Shown piece by piece: positions 33,835 through 43,851 of a stretch of 64,000 nucleotides of DNA (positions are counted from its first letter, which is position 1; the number at the start of each line of letters is the position of its first letter). This DNA is from Deltaproteobacteria bacterium (GTDB lineage Bacteria > Desulfobacterota > Binatia > HRBIN30 > JACQVA1), in assembly GCA_016178705.1 (NCBI GenBank), contig JACOST010000005.1:62001-126000 (forward strand), in the 5' to 3' direction. The translations under genes were made by a program, and so were the position numbers. The notes below the pieces were generated by a model, which worked only from the letters and a program-made list of their open reading frames with translations, searched no databases and was not told where the DNA came from.

Positions 33835-33884
33835 GAATCGTGCCGCGGTCTTCACCAGCACGATTCACGATTCACGACTCACGA
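33835..33884. repeat. TCACGA-unit repeat before the amidohydrolase stop
   Basis: GTGAATCGTGCC, then CAGCACGATTCACGATTCAC and GACTCACGACTAAA. It is a member of the dispersed TCACGA family, directly at the stop of the amidohydrolase gene, with the inverse GTGAATCGTG on its left. Confidence 0.6.
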
Positions 33885-35543
33885 CTAAACAATCCGGCCC
33901 GGCCGCGCGGCAGTGTAGGCGCCGTGCTCGACGACGACCTGACCGTTGACGACGACCTGATCGATACCCACCGCGCTGCGGACGTAGCGATTGGCGTCGC
34001 CGGGAAAGTCATGGACGAAGACTTCCTCGCCGCGGTCGATTGTCGCCTGGTCAAACACCACCAGATCGGCCGCGTAACCCGCCTGCAGCAGGCCACGGTT
34101 GGCAATACCCCACGCCTGCGCGGGTTCGAAGGTGAGGCGATGGACGGCACGTTCCAGAGTGAAGTCCCCGCGCTCGCGCACGAAGCGAGCCAGCAAGTAT
34201 GCGGTGTCGCCGGCGCCGCAGAACTGCGAGATGTGCGCGCCCGCATCAGACGCGCCGATCAACACGCGGGGGTGATCGAGAATCTGCGCGACGATGGTCG
34301 GGTCGGCGTGGATCGCGCCGCGGATCTGGAATTCCGTGCGCAGTCCGTCCTTGATCGCGATGTCGAGCACCGCTTCGCTGAGTTGCACGCCGCGCTCTTC
34401 GGCGATCTCCGCCAAGCGCCGGCCACGCAGCGGCGCGTTCTCAGCACAGAACGTTTCGCCAATGGTGGTGAACATCCACAGGCCGAAGAGGAACATCCCC
34501 TGCTGGACGAGTTCTTCGCGCTTCGACGGATCGGCAAAGGCGGCGAGGCGTTCGCGCAACGGCAACTTCATCAGCGCGTTCCACGCCGGCAAGCCGAAGA
34601 GTAGGAAGGAAGTCTCGGACAGGCGCATGTTGAGATCGAACGTGCGCGGCATCGACTGGCCGTAGACGCGCGCCCCGCGCACCTGCTGCTCTTCCAGCTT
34701 CGCGATCGAGTCCTTCCACAAGTCGGGGCTCTGCGGACTGAAGACGATCGGCGCCAGCGTACACATGATGCCGCTGGCGAGCGAAATCTCGCCCAGCTCT
34801 TCGATGCAGCGCAGTTGCTCGGCCGGGTCGTAGAAGACCGGCACCGTTTGCATCACGCCGCGGCCGGCCTCGGCCATCGCTTGTGCCAGCGCGATGCGCT
34901 CGCGCGTGTCGGCAAAGCGGCTCGGGACCGGACGCATGTCCTCGTCGATGTCGACGTACGACGTCGAGAGCCCGCCCGCACCCGCCGCGATCGCTTCCTT
35001 CAACACGCGGCACATCTCCCTCAACTCGTCGTCGGTCGCCGTGCGTTCTTGCGCCGCGTCGCCCATCACGTAGAGGCGCAGGGCGGAGTGCCCGACCAGC
35101 GTCGACACGTTGATGCCGAGGTTCGGGCGAATCGTATCGAGGTACTCGGCGAAGGTCTCCCACGTCCACGGCACACCGGCATCGAACGTGGCGAGCGGAA
35201 TGTCTTCGATCTGTTTGAACATCATGGCGAGCTTGCGCGACTTGCCCTTGTGCACCGGCGCCAGCGACAGCGAGCAGTTGCCGAGCACGACGGTGGTTAC
35301 GCCGTGCAGCAACGACGGCGTCGCCAGCCGGTCCCAGCAGATCTGCGGATCGTAGTGCGTATGGATGTCGAGGAAGCCGGGTGCGACCACCTTGCCGGTG
35401 GCGTCGATCGTCCGCGCCGCCGCGCCCGCGCTGGGGCCAACCGACACAATGCGATCGCCGGCCACGGCGACATCGCCGACAAACGACGGCTTGCCGGAAC
35501 CATCCACAATGCGCGCGTTCTTGATCACCAGATCCAAGCTCAT
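33885..35543 (-). CDS. N-acyl-D-amino-acid deacylase family amidohydrolase
   Basis: A 552-residue protein from the ATG at 35543, with GGAG upstream; the frame stays open to 35738 without coding character. The amidohydrolase metal site is GFLDIHTHYDPQICWD (HxH) near residue 65. VVLGNCSLSLAP and GASDAGAHISQFCGAG (late aspartate) are typical of D-aminoacylase/N-acyl-D-amino-acid deacylase proteins. The C-terminus carries the beta-sandwich VVFDQATIDRGEEVF. It hydrolyses N-acyl amides or related cyclic amides; the exact substrate is not shown. A 500-base non-coding stretch lies upstream. Confidence 0.85.
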   Translation of the reverse strand: MSLDLVIKNARIVDGSGKPSFVGDVAVAGDRIVSVGPSAGAAARTIDATGKVVAPGFLDIHTHYDPQICWDRLATPSLLHGVTTVVLGNCSLSLAPVHKGKSRKLAMMFKQIEDIPLATFDAGVPWTWETFAEYLDTIRPNLGINVSTLVGHSALRLYVMGDAAQERTATDDELREMCRVLKEAIAAGAGGLSTSYVDIDEDMRPVPSRFADTRERIALAQAMAEAGRGVMQTVPVFYDPAEQLRCIEELGEISLASGIMCTLAPIVFSPQSPDLWKDSIAKLEEQQVRGARVYGQSMPRTFDLNMRLSETSFLLFGLPAWNALMKLPLRERLAAFADPSKREELVQQGMFLFGLWMFTTIGETFCAENAPLRGRRLAEIAEERGVQLSEAVLDIAIKDGLRTEFQIRGAIHADPTIVAQILDHPRVLIGASDAGAHISQFCGAGDTAYLLARFVRERGDFTLERAVHRLTFEPAQAWGIANRGLLQAGYAADLVVFDQATIDRGEEVFVHDFPGDANRYVRSAVGIDQVVVNGQVVVEHGAYTAARPGRIV

Positions 35544-35735
35544 GGGTTTCTCCTGCGACAGTGATTCTTGGAAGGGACTCCACTGCGATATGTCGGAAGC
35601 AAGCGTTGAGTCAACCGAGACGAGGCAAATTGAACCGAGGATCACCGGTATCGCGCGACTTTGCGCCGTCACCGAAGCTTCGCAATCCACTTGTCGCTCC
35701 AGGAGCTGCTGAGAGCCTGTCGATAGGCGCGAAGA

Positions 35736-35817
35736 CACCCTTCAGGCTCGGGGTGAACGGATGAAGACTTTGAAATCGTTTGATCGTCCGTTCGTGCTGA
35801 GCTTGTCGAAGCACGTC
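35736..35817. repeat. Palindromic repeat of the TTCGTGCTGAGCTTGTCGAA type
   Basis: Left arm 35736-35760 contains CTTCAGGCTCGGGGTGAACG; right arm 35786-35817 contains CGTTCGTGCTGAGCTTGTCG then AAGCACG. These are two inverted, partly degraded copies of the common CCTTCGACAAGCTCAGGGTG-type intergenic repeat. They lie in the 500-base gap 35544-36059, which has no other recognisable gene. Confidence 0.65.
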
Positions 35818-35854
35818 TTGGGCGAAAGGCGATGGCCTCCATACGAGCAGAGGC

Positions 35855-35876
35855 GGACAGGCAGGGACGCCTGTCC
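35855..35876. repeat. Short perfect hairpin GGACAGGC / GCCTGTCC
   Basis: GGACAGGC at 35855-35862 pairs perfectly with GCCTGTCC at 35869-35876 over a six-base loop. No T-run follows, so it is not an obvious terminator. Confidence 0.55.
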
Positions 35877-36059
35877 CCACCGATGATGGGGGAGGGGCGA
35901 TATCGGCAGCGGCGCGCTCTCAGCGCTGCAGACAACAACCCTGCCAATTCCGCGTGGCAGGGTGCTACGGCGAGTTGGCACCCGCGCGTCAACCGCGCTC
36001 TCGTAGAACGACTCACCGTCAACCGCAGCCCTTCGGCATAGAAGTTGGACTGCTCCGCG

Positions 36060-39000
36060 ATGATGGACTTTCAGTTCCCTCACGCGGCCGCGGCTGGTGG
36101 GGCGTCGCTTCTCACTGCGGCGGCGCGCACCGAGACCACGACGATCCTGTTCACCGATCTGGTGAACTCGACCGAGTTGCTGCAACGCGTTGGTGACGAA
36201 AGCGCGCAGCGCTTGCTCAAAGCCCATCACGCGGTCTTGCGTGACGCGGTGGCGGCCCATGGCGGGCAAGAGGTGAAGTGGTTGGGCGATGGACTGATGG
36301 TCGCGTTCCCCTCCGCCGCCGACGCGGTGCGCTGCGCCATCGCCATACAGCAAGCGCCGCACAACGCGGCGGCGGGTGAGCGGCTCGCCATTCGTATTGG
36401 TCTCAACACCGGCGAAGCGTTGCGCGATGAATCAGATTACTTCGGCATGCCGGTGGTGATCGCCAAGCGGCTGTGCGATCGCGCCGCCGCCGGTCAGATT
36501 CTGTGCGCGAGCGCGGTCGCGCACCTGCTCGCCGGGCGCAACGGGTTCCGCTTTCGCGACGCCGGGCTTCTCGAACTGAAGGGCATCAGCACGCCGCTGC
36601 CCGCGTGCGCCGTCGAGTTCGAGCGCGCCGAAGGCGTGGCGCTCACCACGACGCCGTTCGTCGGTCGCGCGGCGGAGATCGCCAAGCTGCGGCAGAAGTT
36701 CGACGACGCGCGCGCTGGACACGGGGCATTGGTCCTACTCGCCGGCGAACCCGGGATCGGCAAGACGCGCACCGCCGACGAACTCGTCGACTACGCACGC
36801 GCGGCCGGCGCGCGGGTGTGGCAAGGTCGCTGCGTCGAAGGCAACTGGGCGCCACCCTACGGTCCTTTCGCCGAAGCGATCAGCAACCATCTACGAGAAA
36901 CTGATCCGCAAGCGCTGCAGCAGCAACTCGGCTACGGCGCGGCGCCGCTCGCGCGGCTCACTCCCTCGCTGCGCGAGCGGCTGCCGGATCTGCCCGAACC
37001 CGCGCCGCTGCAACCCGACGAAGAGCGCTTCCGTCTGTTCGACGCGGTGACGCAACTGGTGATCGCGGTCGCGCGATCGCAACCGCTCGTGCTCGTGCTG
37101 GACGATCTGCACTGGGCCGACAAAGGCACCATCGCGTTGCTGCAGCATGTCGCCCACTTCATCCGTCAGCACCGTCTGCTCATCATCGGGACGTATCGCG
37201 ACGGCGAAATCGACCGCCAGCATCCGCTCGCCGATGCGCTCGCCGCGTTGCGCCGCGTCACCGAGTACGAATGCATCACGCTCAGCGGACTCGCGCGGGC
37301 CGAGGTCGGCACGTTGATAGACGCGCTGGCGGCGCGCGCCGTTTCAGCGGCGGCGGTCGACGCGATCAGCGCCGAGACCGACGGCAATCCTTTCTTCATC
37401 CGCGAAGTGCTGCTTCACTTCGGAGAGGAAGGCGCGCTGGCACACACCAACGGCAACGGGTCGAATCATCACGCGGTGATCGAGCTGAACATCCCCGAAG
37501 GCGTGCGCCAGGTGATCTTGCGGCGCGTGGCGCGGCTAGCGGAGCCGGCGACTCGGCTCGTGTCGATCGCGTCGGCGTTCAGCGGGCGCTTCCGTTTCGA
37601 CCTCGCCGCGCGCGTCGCCGGACTCGACGAAGCCACGGCGCTCGACGCCATCGACGCCGCCCTGACGGCGCAACTGATTCGAGCGGGCGAGCAACTCGAC
37701 AGCTACGAGTTCACCCACGCTCTCATCCGCCACACGCTCTACAGCGAACTCAGCCCGTCGCGGCAACTGCGCATCCACCGCGAGATCGCCGAAGCGATGG
37801 AGCGTGCCTACGCCGATCAACTCCCGCAGCACGCCGCGGAACTGGCGCAGCAGTACTGCCGCAGCGCGGCGCTGCCCGGCGCGGAGCGCGGGGTGCCGCA
37901 CGCGCTCGCGGCCGCGGATCGTGCCGAACGCGCGGCGGCGTGGGACGAAGCCGTCCAATTCATCCGCATCGCGCTCGAACTCCTGCCCGCCAACAGTCCG
38001 CAACACCCGCGCACGCTGGCGCGCCTCGGCTTGGTGCTGCCGTGGACGCTGGCATACGACGAGGCGGCAAGCGTTGCCCGCGAGGCGGCGCGCGCGCTGG
38101 CGACGCACGAAACGGCGCAGGCCGCCACCGAGTACCTCGCCGCGACTACCTGGGCGTTGGCGGGCGCCGGCTGCGAGCGCGGCGCCTGGACCCTGGCCCG
38201 CGAAGGGTTGCGCTATGCAGGCAATCGCCGCGACGCCACCTGGGCGCGCCTCAAGATGTTCGATATCGTTCGCCGCGAAGCCGAAGACCCCGACAATCCC
38301 GGCATTCCGCTCGACACACCGGAACGCCGCGAGGTGATCGGCTCGGTCACGCAACTGGTGCAGCAAGGCGACGCGGCGCTCATCTTCTACTTGGGCACGC
38401 CGCCGTTCGCGACGCGCGCCGATGTCCTGCAGAGTCTCGTAGCCGGTCATGGTGGATGGAGCGATGCGTTCACGATCATGTTCTACGCGGGCGACCTGCG
38501 CGCCAGCGCGCGCGTGTTCACCGAGTTGGCCGCACGCGCCGAACAGCACGGGCAGATCGGATTCGCGGTTAGCGGCTGGGCGCACGCCTCGCGCGCGTAC
38601 CTGGCACTCGGAGCCTTCGACCGCGCGCAGCGCGCCTACGAACGCGCGCGCGCGCTCAAGCAGCGGCTCACCGGTTCGTCGTCGCACTTGATCGCCGTGA
38701 TTGCCGCCACCGACGAGCGCTGCCGCGTCTTCGACGAAGGTTGGGACACCATCCTGCAGGACGAGGACATCGCCACCGCTGCCAGTCAGCCGCCCGCCGA
38801 GCACAAATGGGCGGCCGCCGCGGCCCAAGCCGGGTTCGCGCGCTTCTTCGGAGTTACCGGACAAGCCGACATGGCCGTCGCGGCGGTGGCGAAGCTCCTG
38901 GCTCCGATCGAACGCGCGTCGGGCTGGGCGGCCAACTACACTCGATTGGTGTGTGACGCGGCCGATGCGCTGTGGTTCGCTGTCCGCGCTGACCACGCCG

Positions 39001-39329
39001 ACGTCATCGAGCGCAACTTGCGCGCGAAAGTGGTCGAACCCGATTTTCGCTATCCGAATGTCGACGCGCGGACCTCGCTCGCACGCGTGTGCGCGTTGCA
39101 AGGCCGGTGCGACGAAGCGAGCCAGTGGTTCGCGGCGGCGCGCACTGTGCTCGACGAGCAAGGCGCGCGCCCGCTGCGCGCGATTGTCGATTACGACGAG
39201 GCGTTGATGTACGCCCGCCGCGCCGTGGCTGGCGACAACGAACGAATCCGCGCACTGCGAGCGGCAGCCCTCGCGCGGTTCCGTCGTCTCGGCATGCCCG
39301 GCTGGGCCCGCCGCGCCGAAGCGCTGTAG
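36060..39329 (+). CDS. Class III nucleotide cyclase fused to AAA ATPase and TPR-like repeats
   Basis: About 1089 residues from the ATG at 36060 (an ATG at 36063 and a TTG at 36045 are alternatives). Residues ~28-190 are a class III cyclase domain: TTTILFTDLVNSTELLQRVG with a metal aspartate, and VKWLGDGLMVAFPSAADAV with the second aspartate. Residues ~210-480 form an AAA/STAND-type ATPase with Walker A LAGEPGIGKTRTADE and Walker B LVLVLDDLHWAD. The remaining ~600 residues are alanine-rich TPR-like helices. No C-terminal DNA-binding domain is seen. The layout resembles actinobacterial and deltaproteobacterial cyclase-ATPase sensors, in which ATP binding and repeats may tune cyclase output. Substrate (ATP or GTP) is not settled. 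No partner is adjacent. Confidence 0.85.
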   Translation: MMDFQFPHAAAAGGASLLTAAARTETTTILFTDLVNSTELLQRVGDESAQRLLKAHHAVLRDAVAAHGGQEVKWLGDGLMVAFPSAADAVRCAIAIQQAPHNAAAGERLAIRIGLNTGEALRDESDYFGMPVVIAKRLCDRAAAGQILCASAVAHLLAGRNGFRFRDAGLLELKGISTPLPACAVEFERAEGVALTTTPFVGRAAEIAKLRQKFDDARAGHGALVLLAGEPGIGKTRTADELVDYARAAGARVWQGRCVEGNWAPPYGPFAEAISNHLRETDPQALQQQLGYGAAPLARLTPSLRERLPDLPEPAPLQPDEERFRLFDAVTQLVIAVARSQPLVLVLDDLHWADKGTIALLQHVAHFIRQHRLLIIGTYRDGEIDRQHPLADALAALRRVTEYECITLSGLARAEVGTLIDALAARAVSAAAVDAISAETDGNPFFIREVLLHFGEEGALAHTNGNGSNHHAVIELNIPEGVRQVILRRVARLAEPATRLVSIASAFSGRFRFDLAARVAGLDEATALDAIDAALTAQLIRAGEQLDSYEFTHALIRHTLYSELSPSRQLRIHREIAEAMERAYADQLPQHAAELAQQYCRSAALPGAERGVPHALAAADRAERAAAWDEAVQFIRIALELLPANSPQHPRTLARLGLVLPWTLAYDEAASVAREAARALATHETAQAATEYLAATTWALAGAGCERGAWTLAREGLRYAGNRRDATWARLKMFDIVRREAEDPDNPGIPLDTPERREVIGSVTQLVQQGDAALIFYLGTPPFATRADVLQSLVAGHGGWSDAFTIMFYAGDLRASARVFTELAARAEQHGQIGFAVSGWAHASRAYLALGAFDRAQRAYERARALKQRLTGSSSHLIAVIAATDERCRVFDEGWDTILQDEDIATAASQPPAEHKWAAAAAQAGFARFFGVTGQADMAVAAVAKLLAPIERASGWAANYTRLVCDAADALWFAVRADHADVIERNLRAKVVEPDFRYPNVDARTSLARVCALQGRCDEASQWFAAARTVLDEQGARPLRAIVDYDEALMYARRAVAGDNERIRALRAAALARFRRLGMPGWARRAEAL

Positions 39330-39392
39330 TTCGCAAGCTCATCCCACATCCGCTTGCCGCCACGGCATCGAGCAGCGTAAGCGTGCGGGGCC

Positions 39393-40877
39393 ATGAAGCG
39401 CGCGCTGACCATCGTTGCGATCGCGGGGCTTTCGGGCGCCGCGCTGGCGCTGCGACTGTGGCACATCGATTTCGGGTTGCCGGAATTTTTTCATCCTGAC
39501 GAGCCGATCAAAGCGCAGAAGGCGCTGGCCATCGCCGCTGGCGATCTCAACCCGCACTACTTCTGGCACCCGAGCTTCATGCTCTACACCACCGCCGTCG
39601 CGGTGCGACTGTTCGCGTGGAACGACGGGCCAGTTGATCCCACGCGTGTCGTGCTGATCGGACGTGTTGTCAATGCGACCTTCGGTGCGCTGACCATTCC
39701 GCTCACCTTTCTCCTCGGCCGCGCGATTGCCGGCAGCGCGGTCGGGCTCGGCGCGGCCGCGCTGCTTACGGTCGCGCCGCTGCCGGTGTTCTGCTCGCAC
39801 TATCTGAAGGAAGATGCGCCGCTCACGTTCTGGATCGTCGCGGCCGCGGTGGCGGCGCTGCGTCTGACGCGTCGTGGAACCACGCGCGACTACATAGTCG
39901 CCGGGCTGCTCTGTGGCGCGGCGATCGCGACCAAGTACACGGGGCTGCTGGCGCTGCTGCTGCCGTTCCTCGCGCATCGCGAGCGGCCGGGCCACGAACC
40001 GCGGCAGTTGCGTTGGCTCGGGTTCGCGGCGATGATCGCCTTCATCACGCTGACACCCTTCGCGGTGTTGGACACGTGGCAATTCGCGCGCGGCGTCGGC
40101 CACGAAGGCAGCAACGTGGTCACCGGCATGGCGACCTCGGCGTTGTCTCCGCTGCCCTTCCTGTGGACGTTTCATTTGCGCTACAGCATCGCACCGGGTC
40201 TCGGCTGGCTCGCGACCGCGCTCGCGCTCGTCGGCTTCGTCTGGGCGCTGCGGCAACCGACCGCGTCGTATCGCGTGGTGACGGCGTTCGTCGCGCTCGG
40301 CTACACGATCTTCGAGAACTCGCCCTACAAGCCGCCGCCGAATTTCGATCGTTACGTGCTGCCGCTGCTGCCGTTTCTCGCGGTGTTGGCGATGGTGGGC
40401 GTGCGCGCGTTGCGCCGTCGCGTTCCGCTACTCGCGGTGGCGGTACTCGCCGCGCTCCTCATCGAACCGACGGTACGTTCGCTGCAACTCCTGACGACGA
40501 TGACGCCCGACACGCGCGAGCGCGCGGCCGAATGGTTGCGCGCGAATCTGCCGCCCGGCGCGCGCATCATCCTCGAGGGTCAACTCGTCGACGACGAAGG
40601 GCACCCGGTCGTCGCCTATGCGCCGCACCTCACTAAGGCGAACGCAACGTACGTGTTCTCCTTGGCGCAGCGGCCTGAGCGGCTCGGCGAATTCGACTAC
40701 GCGGTGGCCAGCAGTTTCATGTACGACCGCTTCGTCCGTTTCGGCGCCGGCGACCCGAGCGCCGCGGCCTTCTATCGCACGCTGTTCGCGCGCCCACTCG
40801 CCGCCGAGTTTGCGCCACCCACGAGTAGCTATGGGTTCCACAACCCAACCTTGCGGGTCTATCGTCTCGGACCGTAG
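39393..40877 (+). CDS. GT39-family (PMT_2) membrane glycosyltransferase
   Basis: A 494-residue protein with about eleven hydrophobic segments. The first loop has PEFFHPDEPIKAQKALAIAA with the Asp-Glu pair typical of GT39, then HYFWHPSFMLY. A hydrophilic C-terminal domain (residues ~370-494) is probably periplasmic. It is not in the arn cluster and shares no close motif with ArnT beyond the family loop. It probably transfers a sugar from a polyprenyl phosphate to a cell-envelope acceptor. Its stop is 83 bases from the glutamate-cysteine ligase start. Confidence 0.78.
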   Translation: MKRALTIVAIAGLSGAALALRLWHIDFGLPEFFHPDEPIKAQKALAIAAGDLNPHYFWHPSFMLYTTAVAVRLFAWNDGPVDPTRVVLIGRVVNATFGALTIPLTFLLGRAIAGSAVGLGAAALLTVAPLPVFCSHYLKEDAPLTFWIVAAAVAALRLTRRGTTRDYIVAGLLCGAAIATKYTGLLALLLPFLAHRERPGHEPRQLRWLGFAAMIAFITLTPFAVLDTWQFARGVGHEGSNVVTGMATSALSPLPFLWTFHLRYSIAPGLGWLATALALVGFVWALRQPTASYRVVTAFVALGYTIFENSPYKPPPNFDRYVLPLLPFLAVLAMVGVRALRRRVPLLAVAVLAALLIEPTVRSLQLLTTMTPDTRERAAEWLRANLPPGARIILEGQLVDDEGHPVVAYAPHLTKANATYVFSLAQRPERLGEFDYAVASSFMYDRFVRFGAGDPSAAAFYRTLFARPLAAEFAPPTSSYGFHNPTLRVYRLGP

Positions 40878-40960
40878 TGTCTGGCAGCGTTGCGGCGTCC
40901 CTCTTGCCACGGCGCCGCGCTCTGGTAGCGTGCGCGAGCCTGCGGGTGGATCTACCAACC

Positions 40961-42337
40961 ATGTCCCAGTACATCCCTGACGCCACGGCGCCCGTGCTGC
41001 TCGAACGCTACGACCAATTGGTCGAGTACTTCGAGTCGTCCTGCAAGCCGCGCAGCGAGTGGCGCATCGGCACCGAGTACGAGAAGGTCGCGGTGCGGCT
41101 CGACGACGGCACCGCCGTGCCGTTTTCCGGCCCGCACGGCATCGAAGCGGTGCTAAAATCACTCGCCAGCCGCTACGGCTGGGAACCGGTCATCGAAGAC
41201 GGACGCGTGGTCGCCCTCAGCGGCCTCAAGGCGGCGATCACACTTGAGCCGGGCGGACAGCTCGAACTCAGCGGTGAGAAGTGCGAGAGCGTCCACTGCG
41301 CCCAGCGCGAGTTCGCCGAACACATCGAACAGATCGTCACCGTCGCCGAGGCGCACGGGATCGTGTTTCTCGGCCTCGGCATGCAGCCTGTTAGTCGCAT
41401 CGAGGAGATCGAGTGGGTCCCCAAGCGGCGCTACCGCATCATGGGGCCGTACATGACGAAGGTCGGCACGCTCGGTGAGCGCATGATGAAGCAGACGGCG
41501 ACGGTGCAAGTGAACCTCGACTTCGGCAGCGAGGCCGACGCGGTGCTGAAGATGCGCGTCGGCATGGGCACCGGCGCGCTGTTGAACGCGATGTTCGCCA
41601 ACTCGCCGATCTGCGATGGGCGACTCAACGGCTACCAGTCGTTTCGCGGCCACATTTGGAGCGACACCGACAACCGGCGCTCGGGGCTGCTACCGTTCGT
41701 GTTCAAACCGTCGTGGGGCTTCACCGACTACATCGAATACGCTCTCGATGTGCCGATGTACTTCATTGTGCGCGACGGCGCATGGCTCGACATGACGCAC
41801 CTCACGTTCCGCCGCTTTTGGGAAGACGGATACCAAGGACATCGCGCGACGCTGGCCGACTGGAACGTTCACCTCACCACGCTGTTCCCCGAGACGCGCA
41901 TGAAGGGCTACATCGAGCTGCGCTCGGTCGACAGTCAGGAACCGGAGTTGATGATGGCGCTGCCCGCGCTCGCCAAGGGGATCTTCTACGAGAACGACTG
42001 CCTGTTGGCGGCATGGGACCTGGTGAAGCGGTGGAGCTGGGAGCAACGCGTCGAGCTGTGGCACGCCACGCATAAGCAAGGACTGCACGCGCGCGTCGGC
42101 GGCATTCCGGTCGCCGAGCTGGCGCGCGAATTGGTGGCGATCGCGGTCACCGGCTGCGAGCGGCAGCGCGTGCTCGATGCGCGCGGTGAAGACGAGTCGC
42201 TGCACTTGGAGCGATTGGAGGAACTCGTCGCCCGCAGTCTATCGCCAGCGGATCTGTTGGTCGAGCAATGGACCGGCGCCTGGGATCGCGAAATCCGTCA
42301 CCTCATCGCCGCGCGCGCGTATCGACTGGCCGCGTGA
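40961..42337 (+). CDS. gshA: Glutamate-cysteine ligase (plant/proteobacterial GCS2 type)
   Basis: A 458-residue protein; the ATG at 40961 gives MSQYIPDATAPVLLERYDQL. Family motifs include RIGTEYEKVAVRL, LEPGGQLELSGEK (EPGGQxELS), LGLGMQPVSRIEEIEWVPKR, RRYRIMGPYM and TATVQVNLDFGSEADAVLKM. These match the GshA type found in plants, alphaproteobacteria and related groups. It ligates glutamate and cysteine, the first step to glutathione, in line with the gloA gene at 29751. No gshB is in the window. Confidence 0.9.
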   Translation: MSQYIPDATAPVLLERYDQLVEYFESSCKPRSEWRIGTEYEKVAVRLDDGTAVPFSGPHGIEAVLKSLASRYGWEPVIEDGRVVALSGLKAAITLEPGGQLELSGEKCESVHCAQREFAEHIEQIVTVAEAHGIVFLGLGMQPVSRIEEIEWVPKRRYRIMGPYMTKVGTLGERMMKQTATVQVNLDFGSEADAVLKMRVGMGTGALLNAMFANSPICDGRLNGYQSFRGHIWSDTDNRRSGLLPFVFKPSWGFTDYIEYALDVPMYFIVRDGAWLDMTHLTFRRFWEDGYQGHRATLADWNVHLTTLFPETRMKGYIELRSVDSQEPELMMALPALAKGIFYENDCLLAAWDLVKRWSWEQRVELWHATHKQGLHARVGGIPVAELARELVAIAVTGCERQRVLDARGEDESLHLERLEELVARSLSPADLLVEQWTGAWDREIRHLIAARAYRLAA

Positions 42338-42394
42338 ACCGGCCAGACTGATTCCTCGCTTGACAGACGGAAGCGTACCGGCCAGCTTCCGCCC

Positions 42395-43801
42395 ATGCAT
42401 GAAGTGAATCGCACCGTGCGACGGGTGGCGGCGTGCGGCTTGGCGCTGTTGATGATTGTGCTCGAGAGTCAACGTGCCGGGGCACAACCCTTCACCGAAT
42501 TCTCACTGCCGTTTGCGAATAGCGAACCCTACACCATCACGGCGGGGCCCGATGGCAATCTGTGGTTCACTGAGTTTGCGACCCATCGTATCGGCCGCAT
42601 CACGCCGCAAGGCAACATCACCGAGTTCCCGTTGCTCACCGGCAACGGACGCTGGGGAATCACCAGCGGCCCCGATCACAATCTGTGGTTCACCGACTTC
42701 GCGGGTAACCAAGTCGAGCGCATCACTCCCATCGGTGGAGTCACCACCTTTCCGCTCGTCACCGCGGACAGTAAACCCACCGCCATCACCGCAGGGCCCG
42801 ACGGTAATCTGTGGTTCACCGAATTTGCGAAGAACCAAATCGGCCGGATCACGCCGACCGGCGTCATCGCCGAGTTCTCGTTGCCGGGCCCGCAGTCGCG
42901 TAAGTGTACCGCGATCGCAGCGGGCCCCGATGGCAATCTCTGGTTCACCGAGAGCAACGGCAATCAAATCGGCCGCATCACGCCGGCCGGATCATTGGTC
43001 GAGTTTACGCTGCCGACTCCGGCGAGCGGACCGCAGGGCATCACTGCGGGGGCAGACGGCAGCTTGTGGTTCACTGAGCAGACCACAAGCCGTATCGGGC
43101 GGATCGCGCCGAACGGTGCTATCAGCGAATTTCCGTTGCCCAGCGCGAGCGGGCCGTTAGCGATCACGACCGGCCCAGACGGCAATCTCTGGTTCACTGA
43201 GTTGAGCGGGCACAGCATCGGACGCATCACCCCGTTCAGTCATCAGATCACCGAGTTTCCGTTGCCGAACACTCACGGCACGCCCCAGAGCATCACCGCC
43301 GGACCGGACGGCAACCTCTGGTACACCGATCGCGCCGGCAACAAAATCGGCCGCCTGACCACACCGCCGACACACGACAGTGCGGTGCGACGGTTGCGGC
43401 CGATCACCGTCACCATACCCCTCGGGTTCGCGCTGACGCGACGTCTCGTCCCCGTAGTCGTGCGCAACGCGGACATCGTGCCGGTGCCCGAACGGCCCGG
43501 ACATCTCATTCAACTCGTGGCCAGCGATGGCGATTGTCCGCCGGGGACCGTCAGCACGCCCGACTTCGACCCGGCGATCGCCGGCGCGCAGAATATGGTG
43601 ATGCTCGCCGGCGGCGAGTCGAAAGCGGCGATGGTCATGGTCACGTTACCGAGCAAGGCGTTCAAGACCTTCAACGAACTCGCGCCGCATCGTTGCACGG
43701 CGAGCTTTACCGCGACCGCAGGCGATCCCGCAGCGGCCGACCCCAGTCCGAACAATACCACGACGCTCGTCATCGATGTGATCGATCAAAATGACTACTG
43801 A
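42395..43801 (+). CDS. Secreted streptogramin-lyase (Vgb)-like beta-propeller protein with shared C-terminal domain
   Basis: A 468-residue protein. A signal peptide of about 30 residues ends near SQRAGAQPF. Seven or so repeats follow, each of the form ITAGPDGNLWFTE...NQIGRITP, as in virginiamycin B lyase. They probably form a seven-bladed propeller. Whether the streptogramin-lyase active site is kept is not clear. Residues ~345-468 form a separate domain with ASDGDCPPGTV and a later HRCTASFTATAG, ending VIDVIDQNDY. Domains with the same marks end the delta-60 protein at 5219-7720. It is likely exported. Confidence 0.8.
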   Translation: MHEVNRTVRRVAACGLALLMIVLESQRAGAQPFTEFSLPFANSEPYTITAGPDGNLWFTEFATHRIGRITPQGNITEFPLLTGNGRWGITSGPDHNLWFTDFAGNQVERITPIGGVTTFPLVTADSKPTAITAGPDGNLWFTEFAKNQIGRITPTGVIAEFSLPGPQSRKCTAIAAGPDGNLWFTESNGNQIGRITPAGSLVEFTLPTPASGPQGITAGADGSLWFTEQTTSRIGRIAPNGAISEFPLPSASGPLAITTGPDGNLWFTELSGHSIGRITPFSHQITEFPLPNTHGTPQSITAGPDGNLWYTDRAGNKIGRLTTPPTHDSAVRRLRPITVTIPLGFALTRRLVPVVVRNADIVPVPERPGHLIQLVASDGDCPPGTVSTPDFDPAIAGAQNMVMLAGGESKAAMVMVTLPSKAFKTFNELAPHRCTASFTATAGDPAAADPSPNNTTTLVIDVIDQNDY

Positions 43802-43851
43802 TCCGCCGCCGGTTGACTCATCGCCAGCGCTGCGGCACACGCCAAGACCGT

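Noticed and set aside
37536-39161. A 541-residue minus-strand ORF inside the cyclase gene
   Set aside because: High-GC antisense shadow; the plus-strand frame carries all the domains.
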